A stretch of DNA of 44,515 nt from Clostridia bacterium (GTDB lineage Bacteria > Bacillota > Clostridia > Oscillospirales > CAG-272). Below are positions 8,371 to 15,858 of the stretch, piece by piece (position 1 is the stretch's first letter; each line of letters starts with the position of its first letter). Position numbers and translations under genes: made by a program. A model generated the notes under the pieces. That model saw only the letters and a program-made list of their open reading frames with translations, was not told where the DNA came from and made no database searches. The stretch lies in the NCBI GenBank assembly GCA_017456985.1, contig JAFTIH010000026.1, positions 1 through 44,515 of the forward strand, read 5' to 3'.

Positions 8371-8635
8371 AAAAATTGTGTTGTCCTTACCCCACCACAC
8401 ACCTGTCGGGCTCCCCCATAATACTCCTTTGCGGTGCAAGCGTTACCGCTTGGTGCGATGCACTCCGCTCGTCTTTTGACGAGCCACCGCGGAGCAATCT
8501 GCGCTCGCTCGCTTGTGCAAGCACAGACTCGGCTTCGCTTGATTATCATAAAACGGCAAGCTCGTGGGCGCCGTCACCCACGTGATGGTCGGCGACCCCA
8601 CCTCGGGATATGGGATTTTTATCGAAAACATGTTA
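8371..8635. repeat. Dispersed structured element, copy 2
   Basis: Second copy of the block at 1725-1985, starting directly after the RraA stop. The conserved blocks are nearly identical; the variable hairpins differ but remain paired: GCTCGTC-TTTT-GACGAGC at 8467-8484 replaces the TTTT-loop stem of copy 1 at the same place, and GCTTG-TG-CAAGC at 8511-8522 replaces the next one. As with copy 1 it lies between a plus-strand operon and a convergent regulator. Confidence 0.7.
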
Positions 8636-8661
8636 AATCATCAAACGAATGCAAAATAAAA

Positions 8662-8700
8662 AAGGCAATATCATTCCGAAAAACGGTTTGATATTGCCTT
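8662..8700. terminator. Bidirectional terminator, AAGGCAATATCA stem, copy 2
   Basis: Stem AAGGCAATATCA (8662-8673) with its complement at 8689-8700 and a CCG/CGG inner pair in the loop; A-tract on the left, T-tract on the right. It serves the plus-strand operon and the minus-strand AraC gene, whose stop is at 8702. Confidence 0.85.
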
Positions 8701-8701
8701 T

Positions 8702-9526
8702 TTATAAAACTCTGTCGATCGTCTTGCGGTGGGTGTTCCTATATGCGGTGGGCGATAGCCCAAGCTCCTTTTTGAAGCAGCGGCTAAAATGATATTCGTC
8801 ATAAAAACCGAGCGACAGCGCGATCTCCACGATCGTCATAGAGGGATAGTATTCAAGGAAAAAACGCGCCTTTTGGAGCTTGCAGGACAGCTGGTATCGG
8901 TGAATGGTTGTTTTCGCTTGCTCCTTGAACACCGTTTCGGCATAGCGGACGCTGACACCAAGGCGGGAGGCAATCTCCAAATTGGAAAAATTCTTGTCGG
9001 GCGCGGCATCGATCATCTGCTTGATGCCCCGATAGAGGGACTCACGAGAGCCGTCGCTTTCGCTGCACTCCGAAAGCTCTGCAAGCAAAATATTCAGATA
9101 CGCGGACGCCTTGACGGCGTTTCCTTTTGTATGCTCCTCGATGATCTGCAAAAGCAGTTTCTTCACCTCGGGGCGGCTTTGAACGTGTAATAAGTGCGGC
9201 AAGGATAAAAAGCCCTCGCGCACGTCATCCTCTGTGCAGGGGGTGCGGTCCTCGGGTGCGGTGTCAAAGTGTACAAACAGCGTGTGCGTATCGGGTACGC
9301 ATTTTTCAAGTCCTATGTGCGGTACGTTTGCAGGTTGGATAAAGATGCAGTCCGCTGTGGCACAAATGCGCTCACCGTTTACGGTAAGTACCCACCCGCC
9401 GCGGCAAACGTAGGAGATAATGTGCTCCGAAAGGGTACGTGAGGGATGCTTGATAGGAGTGGGAAAGCGATTTTGGTTGGCAATATGGATGCCTCGGTAA
9501 ACGTCTGTACGAAACAAGCTGTTCAT
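8702..9526 (-). CDS. AraC-family transcriptional regulator
   Basis: 274-residue regulator. N-terminal cupin-type sensing domain (about 15-105, with SYVCRGGWVLTVNGERI) and C-terminal double helix-turn-helix (about 175-270: FSNLEIASRLGVSVRYAETVFKEQ and MTIVEIALSLGFYDEYHFSRCFKKELG). The ATG follows AGGAGGAGAAGG. It has its own strong promoter at 9554-9582 and is divergent from the RpiB-like gene at 9930, across the 277-bp inverted-repeat element. The likely target is that gene; the effector is unknown. Confidence 0.88.
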   Translation of the reverse strand: MNSLFRTDVYRGIHIANQNRFPTPIKHPSRTLSEHIISYVCRGGWVLTVNGERICATADCIFIQPANVPHIGLEKCVPDTHTLFVHFDTAPEDRTPCTEDDVREGFLSLPHLLHVQSRPEVKKLLLQIIEEHTKGNAVKASAYLNILLAELSECSESDGSRESLYRGIKQMIDAAPDKNFSNLEIASRLGVSVRYAETVFKEQAKTTIHRYQLSCKLQKARFFLEYYPSMTIVEIALSLGFYDEYHFSRCFKKELGLSPTAYRNTHRKTIDRVL

Positions 9527-9553
9527 CCTTCTCCTCCTGCGCTTTTTTACATC

Positions 9554-9582
9554 ATTATACCCATATTTTTGCGTTTTGTCAA
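9554..9582 (-). promoter_or_regulatory. Promoter of the AraC gene 8702-9526
   Basis: On the minus strand: TTGACA (9582-9577), 17-bp spacer, TATAAT (9559-9554). Both boxes match consensus perfectly. Confidence 0.8.
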
Positions 9583-9633
9583 TTCCTTTTTTCGTTTTTT
9601 TACGATAAGATAAAGACGGTATCCCTTGATTTT

Positions 9634-9910
9634 AGGCAAGAGAGAATCGTACGAACTCGCTCTCAAGCCTGAATTTTCAGCGCTTTTGGCACTTGACTCA
9701 CTTGCAAAGTCCACACTTGGCGACGTTCGCCAAGCACCAAAATCATCATAAAATTAAGGCTTGAGAGTCTTACGAGTTTTTAAGGAGCAAATATTTAGGA
9801 TCGGCGAGATATTTTTTTGCAGCAATATGCGGATATTGCAAGAAAAAATATCGAAGCATGATACGGATATTTGCCCTTTAAAACCGAGTTCGTACGATTC
9901 TCTCTTGCCT
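9634..9910. repeat. 277-bp element with perfect 26-bp terminal inverted repeats
   Basis: The left arm (9634-9659) and right arm (9885-9910) are exact reverse complements over 26 bases. Inside are further nested pairs: CTCTCAAGCCT (9660-9670) with its complement at 9757-9767, a short CTTGGCGA-CGT-TCGCCAAG hairpin at 9716-9734, and a long AT-rich imperfect hairpin covering about 9787-9876. No coding frame crosses it and no clear target-site duplication flanks it. It could be a miniature mobile element or a multibranched RNA in the leader of the RpiB-like gene. Confidence 0.75.
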
Positions 9911-9929
9911 ATGAAAAGGAGAATAGAAA

Positions 9930-10478
9930 ATGGACGAGAAAAAGGTTTATATCGGATGCGATACGGCAGGCTACGGTCTTAAAATGCAGTGTATCGCCTA
10001 TCTGGAGGGAAAAGGCATCCCTTACGTGGATTGCGGGGCAGAGAACGATCCCGACATCGAAGCGACGCGCTACCCCTTCTTTGCGGCAAGAGTCGCTAGG
10101 GCGGTGCAGTCGGGTGAGGCAAGATGCGGCCTGTTGATCTGCGGCTCGGGCATCGGTATTTCTATCGCGGCAAACAAGTTCAAGGGCGTGCGCGCCGCAC
10201 TTGTCAACAGCACCTACCTCGCCAGAATGACGCGCCGTCACAACGATGCCAATATCCTTTGCATGGGCGGCAAAACCATCGGTGAGTGGGAAGCTATCGA
10301 CATCCTCGAAACCTTCCTTAACACCGATTATGACGGACTCTTTCACGATGGCTCCTTGCAGCTGATCGAAGCGATGGAAGCGTGCATGATGAACGATAAC
10401 GTCTGGTGCGAGGAACCACGAAAGATCGCAACGGGCCCTCTCGCCGACGCAGAAATTTTTGATAGAAGCAAGGGCTAA
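9930..10478 (+). CDS. RpiB/LacAB-family sugar-phosphate isomerase
   Basis: Ribose-5-phosphate isomerase B family, which interconverts aldose and ketose phosphates. The core shows VYIGCDTAGYGLK (6-18), the active-site Cys71 in ICGSGIGISIAANK (70-83) and His104 in RRHNDAN. Two departures: the usual Asp-His near the N-terminus (GSDHAG) is Asp11-Thr12, and the protein has 182 residues instead of about 145-150, with a C-terminal extension holding an acidic stretch and MNDNVWCEEP. Both suggest a sugar phosphate other than ribose 5-phosphate. An AAAAGGAG ribosome site lies just after the inverted-repeat element; I see no convincing promoter between the element and the ATG. Confidence 0.83.
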   Translation: MDEKKVYIGCDTAGYGLKMQCIAYLEGKGIPYVDCGAENDPDIEATRYPFFAARVARAVQSGEARCGLLICGSGIGISIAANKFKGVRAALVNSTYLARMTRRHNDANILCMGGKTIGEWEAIDILETFLNTDYDGLFHDGSLQLIEAMEACMMNDNVWCEEPRKIATGPLADAEIFDRSKG

Positions 10479-10484
10479 AAGAAC

Positions 10485-10528
10485 AAGGCAATATCATTCC
10501 GAAAGTAAAAACGGTTTGATATTGCCTT
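10485..10528. terminator. Bidirectional terminator, AAGGCAATATCA stem, copy 3
   Basis: Stem AAGGCAATATCA (10485-10496) pairing with 10517-10528. The loop begins TTCCGAAA and ends ACGGTT as in copy 2, with a few extra bases. It lies between the RpiB-like gene and the convergent LysR gene. Confidence 0.85.
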
Positions 10529-10545
10529 TTGCTTTTGGCGGCTCA

Positions 10546-11487
10546 TTACCGAATGCACTCTTTTGCAATTCGGACGAATTCCTTAATGACCCTGGCGGTG
10601 TACGGTTCCTTTCTATATGCTACGCCAAAGCTTCGGAATTCACAGTCGTCCACGTTATATAAGAGAATGGAATTGTCAAATTTATGATATTTGAACATCG
10701 TGTCGGTTACGAAGGCACATCCGCCGCCTTGTGCACAAAGAGAAAACGAGGTGGATAACTGATCGAGCAAAAGTCCTACGGGCGGCGTTATGCCGTTCTT
10801 CTTAAAAATGCGTACGGCGTGATCGTACATGCTGTTTTCGGGCTTCAGAAGGATGAATTTTTCATTTTTAAAATGCTCTATGGAAACCGCTGTAAGGGTA
10901 TCGGCGTTTTTGCTTTGTAAATACAAATCCTCAGGGCTTGCCGAATGCCTTTTGATCCCTTCGTTGCTTTTTGAATTTTGAGGCACGGCAAGCAAGATCT
11001 TCTCCGCAAAAAGGGGCGTATATACGCACCTTTCAGGGTCGCGGTCAAAGCTGTCTATGGTAATATCAAGCTCGCCCTTTTGCAGCATCTCGGCAAGACG
11101 GAAGGAATGCTCTTCCGTCAGCTCAACGGTCACGTGGGGGTAGGATCTTGAAAAAAATTCAATGACCGTCGGGAGAATATAGGAGCATACGTAGTTAGAG
11201 CCACCGATGCGGATCCTACCTGATAAAAGAGCGTTGACGTCGTGCATTTTTAAAGCGAATTCGTCCTCTAACGCCACGATCTGCTGCGCCGTTTTTATGT
11301 ATTCCAAGCCCACGGGGGTCGGACGCACGGAGGAAGTGCTTCTGTCAAATAAACGCGCTCCCATTTCGGCTTCGATCTGCTTGATCGCCGCACTCAGGCA
11401 GGGCTGAGAAACATAAAGCGCCTCTGCCACCTTGGTAAAGCTTCCCAGCTGATAGACCGTCAGTACGTATCGTGCTTTTTTGAACAT
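10546..11487 (-). CDS. LysR-family transcriptional regulator
   Basis: 313 residues: winged helix at 1-60 (VYQLGSFTKVAEALYVSQPCLSAAIKQIEAEMG), then a periplasmic-binding-protein-like effector domain (about 90-300, opening with GRIRIGGSNYVCSYILP). It is divergent from the TSUP permease gene at 11600, a common pairing in which the regulator controls export or import of a small organic or sulfur-containing anion. A TTATAA-N7-TTATAA dyad at 11501-11519 next to its own start fits a T-N11-A LysR box and autoregulation. The ligand cannot be read from the sequence. Confidence 0.92.
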   Translation of the reverse strand: MFKKARYVLTVYQLGSFTKVAEALYVSQPCLSAAIKQIEAEMGARLFDRSTSSVRPTPVGLEYIKTAQQIVALEDEFALKMHDVNALLSGRIRIGGSNYVCSYILPTVIEFFSRSYPHVTVELTEEHSFRLAEMLQKGELDITIDSFDRDPERCVYTPLFAEKILLAVPQNSKSNEGIKRHSASPEDLYLQSKNADTLTAVSIEHFKNEKFILLKPENSMYDHAVRIFKKNGITPPVGLLLDQLSTSFSLCAQGGGCAFVTDTMFKYHKFDNSILLYNVDDCEFRSFGVAYRKEPYTARVIKEFVRIAKECIR

Positions 11488-11500
11488 AATCCCTCACCAT

Positions 11501-11519
11501 TTATAATAAAAAGTTATAA
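11501..11519. promoter_or_regulatory. Putative LysR operator
   Basis: TTATAA, seven bases, TTATAA: a dyad of the T-N11-A type between the LysR gene and the divergent permease gene. Base composition here is AT-rich, so chance is possible. Confidence 0.4.
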
Positions 11520-11539
11520 GTTGCATTTAACATATATAT

Positions 11540-11568
11540 TTGATTATATCACAAAGCCGTGCTATAAT
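11540..11568 (+). promoter_or_regulatory. Promoter of the TSUP permease gene
   Basis: TTGATT (11540-11545), 17-bp spacer, TATAAT (11563-11568), 32 bases before the ATG. Confidence 0.7.
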
Positions 11569-11599
11569 CAAGTAAAACTGCAAAGAAAAGAGCATTTTT

Positions 11600-12370
11600 A
11601 TGGAACTTTGGCAACAACTTTTGTTTTTATGCCCCATGCTTTTGGTGGCGGGCGTCATTGATGGGATCTCGGGCGGCGGCGGCTTGATCGCATTGCCTTC
11701 GTATTTGATTGCGGGTCTGCCGATCTCGTCGGCATATGCTTGTAATAAGATGCAAAGCTTTCTTGGCACGAGTGCATCCTTGGCGAAATATGCTTCCAGC
11801 CGCATGGTCGATATGAAAACCGCATTGCCCGCCGCGCTCGCCGCTATGCTCGGCTCTTACTTATCCACGCAAATTATGCTCACGCTCCAAGATGAGGTGA
11901 AAAACATCATCATTATTGCGGCGATGTGCTTCGTCATCCTGTTGACGGTTTGCTCCTATCGAATCAAAATAGATCAATATACGGTCCTGCGCGTGAAGCT
12001 GTCGCACAAGACGGTACTGCTCTGCCTTGGCGTGGGATTTTTGCTTGGTCTTTACGACGGATTTTTTGGTCCCGGTGGCGGAACGATCGCGGTGCTTTTG
12101 TTCGCCTTGATGATGAAATACGATCTTCGCGTGGGCGGCGGCAACGGAAAGCTGATCGTCGTGGTATCCAACCTTACCTCTATGATTACCTACATCATCC
12201 ACGGAGATATTATTTATGCCATCGCGATTCCGTGTGCCGTGGCAAACATCGTCGGCAGCTATATTGGCGCCTCCCTTGCAACGAAAAAGGGAACGGGATT
12301 CGTCAAGTACGTATCCTGGGCAGTCATAGGCGCTTTGCTGGTCTATACGGTCGTCAAACTGTTTTTTTGA
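11600..12370 (+). CDS. TSUP (TauE/SafE) family membrane permease
   Basis: 256-residue integral membrane protein with about eight hydrophobic helices in two homologous halves. The first half opens with VAGVIDGISGGGGLIALPSYL and the second with LGLYDGFFGPGGGT, the paired glycine-rich motifs of the TauE/SafE family, which moves small anions such as sulfite, sulfoacetate or other organic acids across the cytoplasmic membrane. Monocistronic, followed by a strong terminator. The substrate is unknown; it is one of only two evident solute transporters in the catabolic part of the window. Confidence 0.9.
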   Translation: MELWQQLLFLCPMLLVAGVIDGISGGGGLIALPSYLIAGLPISSAYACNKMQSFLGTSASLAKYASSRMVDMKTALPAALAAMLGSYLSTQIMLTLQDEVKNIIIIAAMCFVILLTVCSYRIKIDQYTVLRVKLSHKTVLLCLGVGFLLGLYDGFFGPGGGTIAVLLFALMMKYDLRVGGGNGKLIVVVSNLTSMITYIIHGDIIYAIAIPCAVANIVGSYIGASLATKKGTGFVKYVSWAVIGALLVYTVVKLFF

Positions 12371-12385
12371 TGGATGCATTGAATA

Positions 12386-12438
12386 AAAAAAGATCCCCCG
12401 CGGCGCACGGTACGTGCGTTTCGTGGGGGACTATTTTT
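12386..12438 (+). terminator. Terminator after the TSUP permease gene
   Basis: GATCCCCCGCG pairs with CGTGGGGGAC around an inner GCGCACGGTACGTGCGT hairpin, followed by a T run. Confidence 0.8.
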
Positions 12439-12510
12439 TGATGTCGCTCAGCCCTTTTTCGCTAACATCATTGCCTCAACGTGGCGAACGGCGCGTTCGA
12501 TGGAATATTT

Positions 12511-13128
12511 TTATTTCATAAGCTTTCGGCAAAGTGCCACTGCCGCAAGCACCTCTGCCCGTCCGTGGACGCTGTCCTTTTGCCACGGGTCGTAGGCGTG
12601 AGAAAAAAGCATATGCTCAACGCGCGCATCCGCTTCGATCCGATCAAGCGTTCTAAAATAGCCCGCCTCGTCCCTGACGGTGCGCGGATAGTGCGTCACC
12701 CCGTCAAACTGTAGCCCGTCGCCCGTGACGAGCGTTCCCGTGCGTGTGTCTAACACCCCGACCGAGTCTGCCGTATGCCCTGCGAGCGCATAGCGCTCAA
12801 TGCCGTCGGGAAGACGCGCCCCCTCGGCGAGTACGCGAAGCGTGGGGAAGTGTGCAAGCAAAAAGGGAAGCCCGCCCGCGTGATCGTCGTGACGATGGGA
12901 AAGAAGGATGCCGAAAAGCATCTTTTCCGTAACCCCGTGCGCCGCAAGCGCAGGGAGCAAAAGCTCCTCCACATCCGAGCGCGTCGTGCCGCAGTCTACG
13001 AGGACAGCGCCCTCGTCTGTTTGCATCAGAAACACCGAGGTATAGAGGTCGTCAAAGGGAACTTTAAGACGGAAAACCCCCTCGCACTCTTTGATAAAAA
13101 GCGCTCCCCGAGTGTTCGCGTTTTTCAT
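12511..13128 (-). CDS. Metallo-beta-lactamase-fold hydrolase
   Basis: 205-residue soluble hydrolase of the metallo-beta-lactamase superfamily. The metal motif SHRHDDHAGG (77-86), His118 in AGHTADSV and Asp137 in VTGDGLQ are intact, so a dinuclear site is expected; a downstream FSHAYDP carries the third-site His. It is the second gene of a two-gene operon, 13 bases after the flavin-reductase-like gene, with a GAGGGGA ribosome site. Glyoxalase-II-like thioester hydrolysis is one option but nothing fixes the substrate. Confidence 0.85.
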   Translation of the reverse strand: MKNANTRGALFIKECEGVFRLKVPFDDLYTSVFLMQTDEGAVLVDCGTTRSDVEELLLPALAAHGVTEKMLFGILLSHRHDDHAGGLPFLLAHFPTLRVLAEGARLPDGIERYALAGHTADSVGVLDTRTGTLVTGDGLQFDGVTHYPRTVRDEAGYFRTLDRIEADARVEHMLFSHAYDPWQKDSVHGRAEVLAAVALCRKLMK

Positions 13129-13141
13129 TTCGTCCCCTCGC

Positions 13142-14074
13142 TTATTTTTTGTTCTTTTCCTTTTCCTTGGCGCGCTTGTCGTTGATGATCTGCATATGCT
13201 CCGCGGTGATGAGCGTCACACAGTTTTCCTTTGCCCACGCGACGCATCCCTTGAGCACGAGAGGGAGAAATACGCGCGGCACGCCCAGCACCGTCAAAAG
13301 TGCCTCGTCCGTAAACTTCACCACGTCATCCGCGCGGTCGGCGGCATAGCGCACCGATTCGAGCGACGCCTTGCGCATCTGTAACAGCTCCGCGCGCATT
13401 CTGCGCTTTCTGTGGAACCAGAAGTTCTTGCTGTCGCGGTAGCCGTAATCCACAGGCAGAGCGGGGAAGTCCTTGGCGCGTACGCCGTTGATGATGGCGT
13501 CGGCGTACTTCTTCTTCATTAAGATCTTATCTACGCGCAGAATGAAATGCGCACCGAACTTGGAGGTAATGCCGTTGAAATCGTGATACGGCGGCTCATA
13601 GCCGTTAAGCTCGCCTGCCGCATCTTTATCTGCGCCGTCAAGCTCGCGCATCCAGGTGCATTCGATTGCCTCAATCGCATCCGTCAGCACCATCGGGCGG
13701 GCTTCTTTCGTTTCTTCCTCAAGCAGGCTTTTTTCAAGCTTGAATTTACACTTCGGCATCTTTTCGGAAGGCTTATCCCCCGGCCACGACAGCTTGACCG
13801 CCTCCTTGAAGGTGGCAGGCTTGTCGTCGATGAAGTTTAACGTGCATTTGCCGTTGCGCAGAATGTTTTGCGCGGTGTTGGAGGAGTTGCGGCAACAAAG
13901 AAGCATTGCGTAATAATCCTTACCCGCCACGTAGTAGGGCTGAACGAGAGAATACGGACCGAGATTCGTCGTGCCGTCTTCGCACAGCGTCGAGATGATG
14001 ACGGTGGGCATCGGGAAAAACAGCGAGGTCTGATAAAAATTATCTACAATTCGAAGGTTTTCAAAGCTACTCAT
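13142..14074 (-). CDS. Flavin-reductase-like protein with C-terminal PCP_red-like domain
   Basis: 310 residues. Residues about 10-200 match the flavin reductase/flavoredoxin split-barrel fold (PTVIISTLCEDGTTNLGPYS, LLCCRNSSNTAQNILRNGKCTLNFI), expected to bind FMN and pass electrons. Residues about 252-300 (FTDEALLTVLGVPRVFLP, then CVTLITAEHM) resemble the small PCP_red domain found at the end of protochlorophyllide reductase subunits and in some anaerobe redox proteins; this second match is from memory of the family pattern and is less sure. The tail is lysine-rich. The ATG at 14074 follows AAAGGAG. It leads an operon with the MBL hydrolase. The redox partner is unknown. Confidence 0.75.
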   Translation of the reverse strand: MSSFENLRIVDNFYQTSLFFPMPTVIISTLCEDGTTNLGPYSLVQPYYVAGKDYYAMLLCCRNSSNTAQNILRNGKCTLNFIDDKPATFKEAVKLSWPGDKPSEKMPKCKFKLEKSLLEEETKEARPMVLTDAIEAIECTWMRELDGADKDAAGELNGYEPPYHDFNGITSKFGAHFILRVDKILMKKKYADAIINGVRAKDFPALPVDYGYRDSKNFWFHRKRRMRAELLQMRKASLESVRYAADRADDVVKFTDEALLTVLGVPRVFLPLVLKGCVAWAKENCVTLITAEHMQIINDKRAKEKEKNKK

Positions 14075-14110
14075 AATGGCTTGCTCCTTTACGTGTTTGA
14101 TATCACCCTT

Positions 14111-14148
14111 ATTATACCACCCGTCGCGCGATTTGTCAACGCGCGACG
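14111..14148 (-). promoter_or_regulatory. Promoter of the flavin-reductase operon with a perfect dyad over the -35 box
   Basis: Minus strand: TTGACA (14139-14134), 17-bp spacer, TATAAT (14116-14111). CGTCGCGCG (14122-14130) and its exact complement (14140-14148) flank a 9-base centre that contains the -35 box. No T-tract follows on either side, so an operator is likelier than a terminator. Confidence 0.7.
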
Positions 14149-14158
14149 CACCGGTTTC

Positions 14159-14932
14159 TTAAATACGGAAAATGCGGTTTTCCTTGGCGTATTCGCCGGG
14201 CGTCACGCCCACCGCCTCGTGAAAGGTACGGCAGAAGTGATAAAGACTGCCAAAGCCGCATCCCTCGGCAACCTCTCCCACACTGCAACCGCCCTCCGAG
14301 AGCATTTGCTTGGCGCGATTGAGGCGCAAGCGTAAGATGTACTGCTTGGGCGTCGTGCCGAAGCGCGCCACAAAAAGCCGCCTGAAATATACCTCGCTGA
14401 CGTGGCAAAGCGCGGCAAGCGAGCCGTTGGAGAGCGCCTTGTCCGCAAAATGCTCCTCGATCTCGCGCACTGCAGGGGAGAGAAGTGAGCTCTCGCCCTC
14501 TCTTGAAAGCCGAAAAAGAATATGGTAAAGCACGCTTAATTTTTCCTGCTCGTTGTCCTCGCCCACCGCAAGCGCGCGCAAGCGCTCAAAATCCTCAAGA
14601 TAAGGCGCGACGGAGGCAATCGGGATGACCGTGTGCTTGGTAAAGGGCGTGCCGTGACACTTAAAATTCACCAGCGGAAACACACCCGCCACCTTGCCCT
14701 CCAAGAGGTAGGTCGCCCCCTCGGGCAACAAAATAGCACAGTCGGGGGAGGAGGTGTAGCTCACGCCCTCGTGCGTATAGGTTAAGCTCCCCTCGGTGCA
14801 AAAGGAAATTCCATAACACGGACGGTCCCGAAACAGCTGCCGCCGTCCCTTCGGGGAGCGCACGAGCATAATTTCGTTTACCGATACGGGCTTGATCGCG
14901 CGCACAAGCCCTTTTTCTTCTTTTTCGTTCAT
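14159..14932 (-). CDS. AraC-family transcriptional regulator
   Basis: 257-residue regulator beginning MNEKEEKGLVRAIKP. The cupin-type sensor covers about 15-120 (CYGISFCTEGSLTYTHEGVSYT) and the double helix-turn-helix about 155-250 (GSLAALCHVSEVYFRRLFVARFG, CSVGEVAEGCGFGSLYHFCRTFH). The frame is open 29 codons further upstream, but AAAGGAG just ahead of 14932 and the promoter at 14958-14986 fix this start. It is divergent from the dehydroquinase-like/SDR pair and probably activates it. Confidence 0.88.
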   Translation of the reverse strand: MNEKEEKGLVRAIKPVSVNEIMLVRSPKGRRQLFRDRPCYGISFCTEGSLTYTHEGVSYTSSPDCAILLPEGATYLLEGKVAGVFPLVNFKCHGTPFTKHTVIPIASVAPYLEDFERLRALAVGEDNEQEKLSVLYHILFRLSREGESSLLSPAVREIEEHFADKALSNGSLAALCHVSEVYFRRLFVARFGTTPKQYILRLRLNRAKQMLSEGGCSVGEVAEGCGFGSLYHFCRTFHEAVGVTPGEYAKENRIFRI

Positions 14933-14957
14933 AGCGGCTCCTTTTTTCTTTTTGACC

Positions 14958-14986
14958 ATTTTATCATTTGATGCAATGAAAAGCAA
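14958..14986 (-). promoter_or_regulatory. Promoter of the AraC gene 14159-14932
   Basis: Minus strand TTGCTT (14986-14981), 17-bp spacer, TAAAAT (14963-14958). An ATTTGATG/CATCAAAT inverted pair (14966-14973 and 15014-15021) brackets this intergenic region and may be an operator. Confidence 0.6.
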
Positions 14987-15038
14987 GTATTTATTAAAAA
15001 AATGTATCAAAAACATCAAATATTTATCGTTTTTTCTA

Positions 15039-15067
15039 TTGCGGCGGCACGCGCGCGCCGTTATAAT
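15039..15067 (+). promoter_or_regulatory. Promoter of the dehydroquinase-like operon
   Basis: TTGCGG (15039-15044), 17-bp spacer, TATAAT (15062-15067). Confidence 0.65.
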
Positions 15068-15099
15068 AAGGGGGAAAGCAAAAGAAAGGAGTTTTCCTA

Positions 15100-15843
15100 A
15101 TGAAAACGTTTTTACATACCCAAAAGCCTATGCTCGTGGGCATGCTTCGCTCTACCACCAAGGCGGAGCTTCTTGCCGAGATCAAAAGCCTGCGCGCACA
15201 GGGTGCCGATGCTTACGGCTTCCAGCTTGAGTCGATGGAGCCCGAAATGCGCACGCGCGAATCTCTTGCCGAGGTCTTTGCCGAGATGGATGACCTGCCT
15301 GTGTACGCCACCAACTATATGCGAGCCAACAAGGAAGAAAAGACCTGGGATGAGCTTGCCGAAGAGATGATCATGTTAGCCGAACTCGGTGCGACCATCA
15401 TCGACATTCCCGGCGATATGTTCGCTTCTGCCGAGTTTGAGTTAACCTATGACAAGGAGGCCATCGCCAAGCAAAAGGCCCTGATCGACCGCTTGCACGC
15501 GATGGGTAAGGAGGTTCTCATCTCCTCGCACGCCCTCGCCCCCTTCACGAGTGAGGCGGTGCTTACCTTTGCACGCGAGCACGTCGCGCGCGGTGCGGAC
15601 GTCTCCAAGATCGTCACCGTCGCCAACACCGAGGCGGAGGAGGACGAAGCCTTCCGCTCTCTCGCACTCTTAAAGCAGACGGGTATCCCCTTCCTCTATC
15701 TCGTCGTTGGCGAGCGCCAGAGAAAGCACCGCGTGTTCGGTCCCGTCCTCGGCTGCTCCCTTTACCTGTGCACCGAGCATAAGGAGGAGGTTGCACAGCC
15801 GCCGATTGCGGAAGCAAAAGCCATCCTTGACTATTACGAATAA
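15100..15843 (+). CDS. Type I 3-dehydroquinate dehydratase-like enzyme (divergent AroD family)
   Basis: 247 residues, the normal length for type I dehydroquinases, which dehydrate 3-dehydroquinate through a Schiff base. Lys170 (GADVSKIVTV) is the Schiff-base lysine, His144 (ISSHALAPF) the catalytic partner, and Glu44, an Arg near 208-211 (GERQRKHRVFG) and Gln233 match binding residues. The usual E-x-R-x-D motif near 46 reads QLESMEPE, so the carboxylate-binding arginine there is missing. No shikimate-pathway gene is nearby; it is coupled to an SDR and an AraC regulator. A catabolic lyase for a quinate-like or other cyclic/keto acid is plausible. RBS AAAGGAG. Confidence 0.78.
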   Translation: MKTFLHTQKPMLVGMLRSTTKAELLAEIKSLRAQGADAYGFQLESMEPEMRTRESLAEVFAEMDDLPVYATNYMRANKEEKTWDELAEEMIMLAELGATIIDIPGDMFASAEFELTYDKEAIAKQKALIDRLHAMGKEVLISSHALAPFTSEAVLTFAREHVARGADVSKIVTVANTEAEEDEAFRSLALLKQTGIPFLYLVVGERQRKHRVFGPVLGCSLYLCTEHKEEVAQPPIAEAKAILDYYE

Positions 15844-15858
15844 GAAGGAGAAACAACT

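Noticed and set aside
9634..9910. Insertion sequence with transposase
   Set aside because: The inverted ends look like those of a transposon, but the 277 bp hold no transposase frame and no clear target duplication flanks them; kept only as an element of unknown nature.
9761..10137. Small plus-strand open frames in and after the 277-bp element
   Set aside because: They overlap the inverted-repeat structure and the RpiB-like gene, lack ribosome sites and resemble nothing known.
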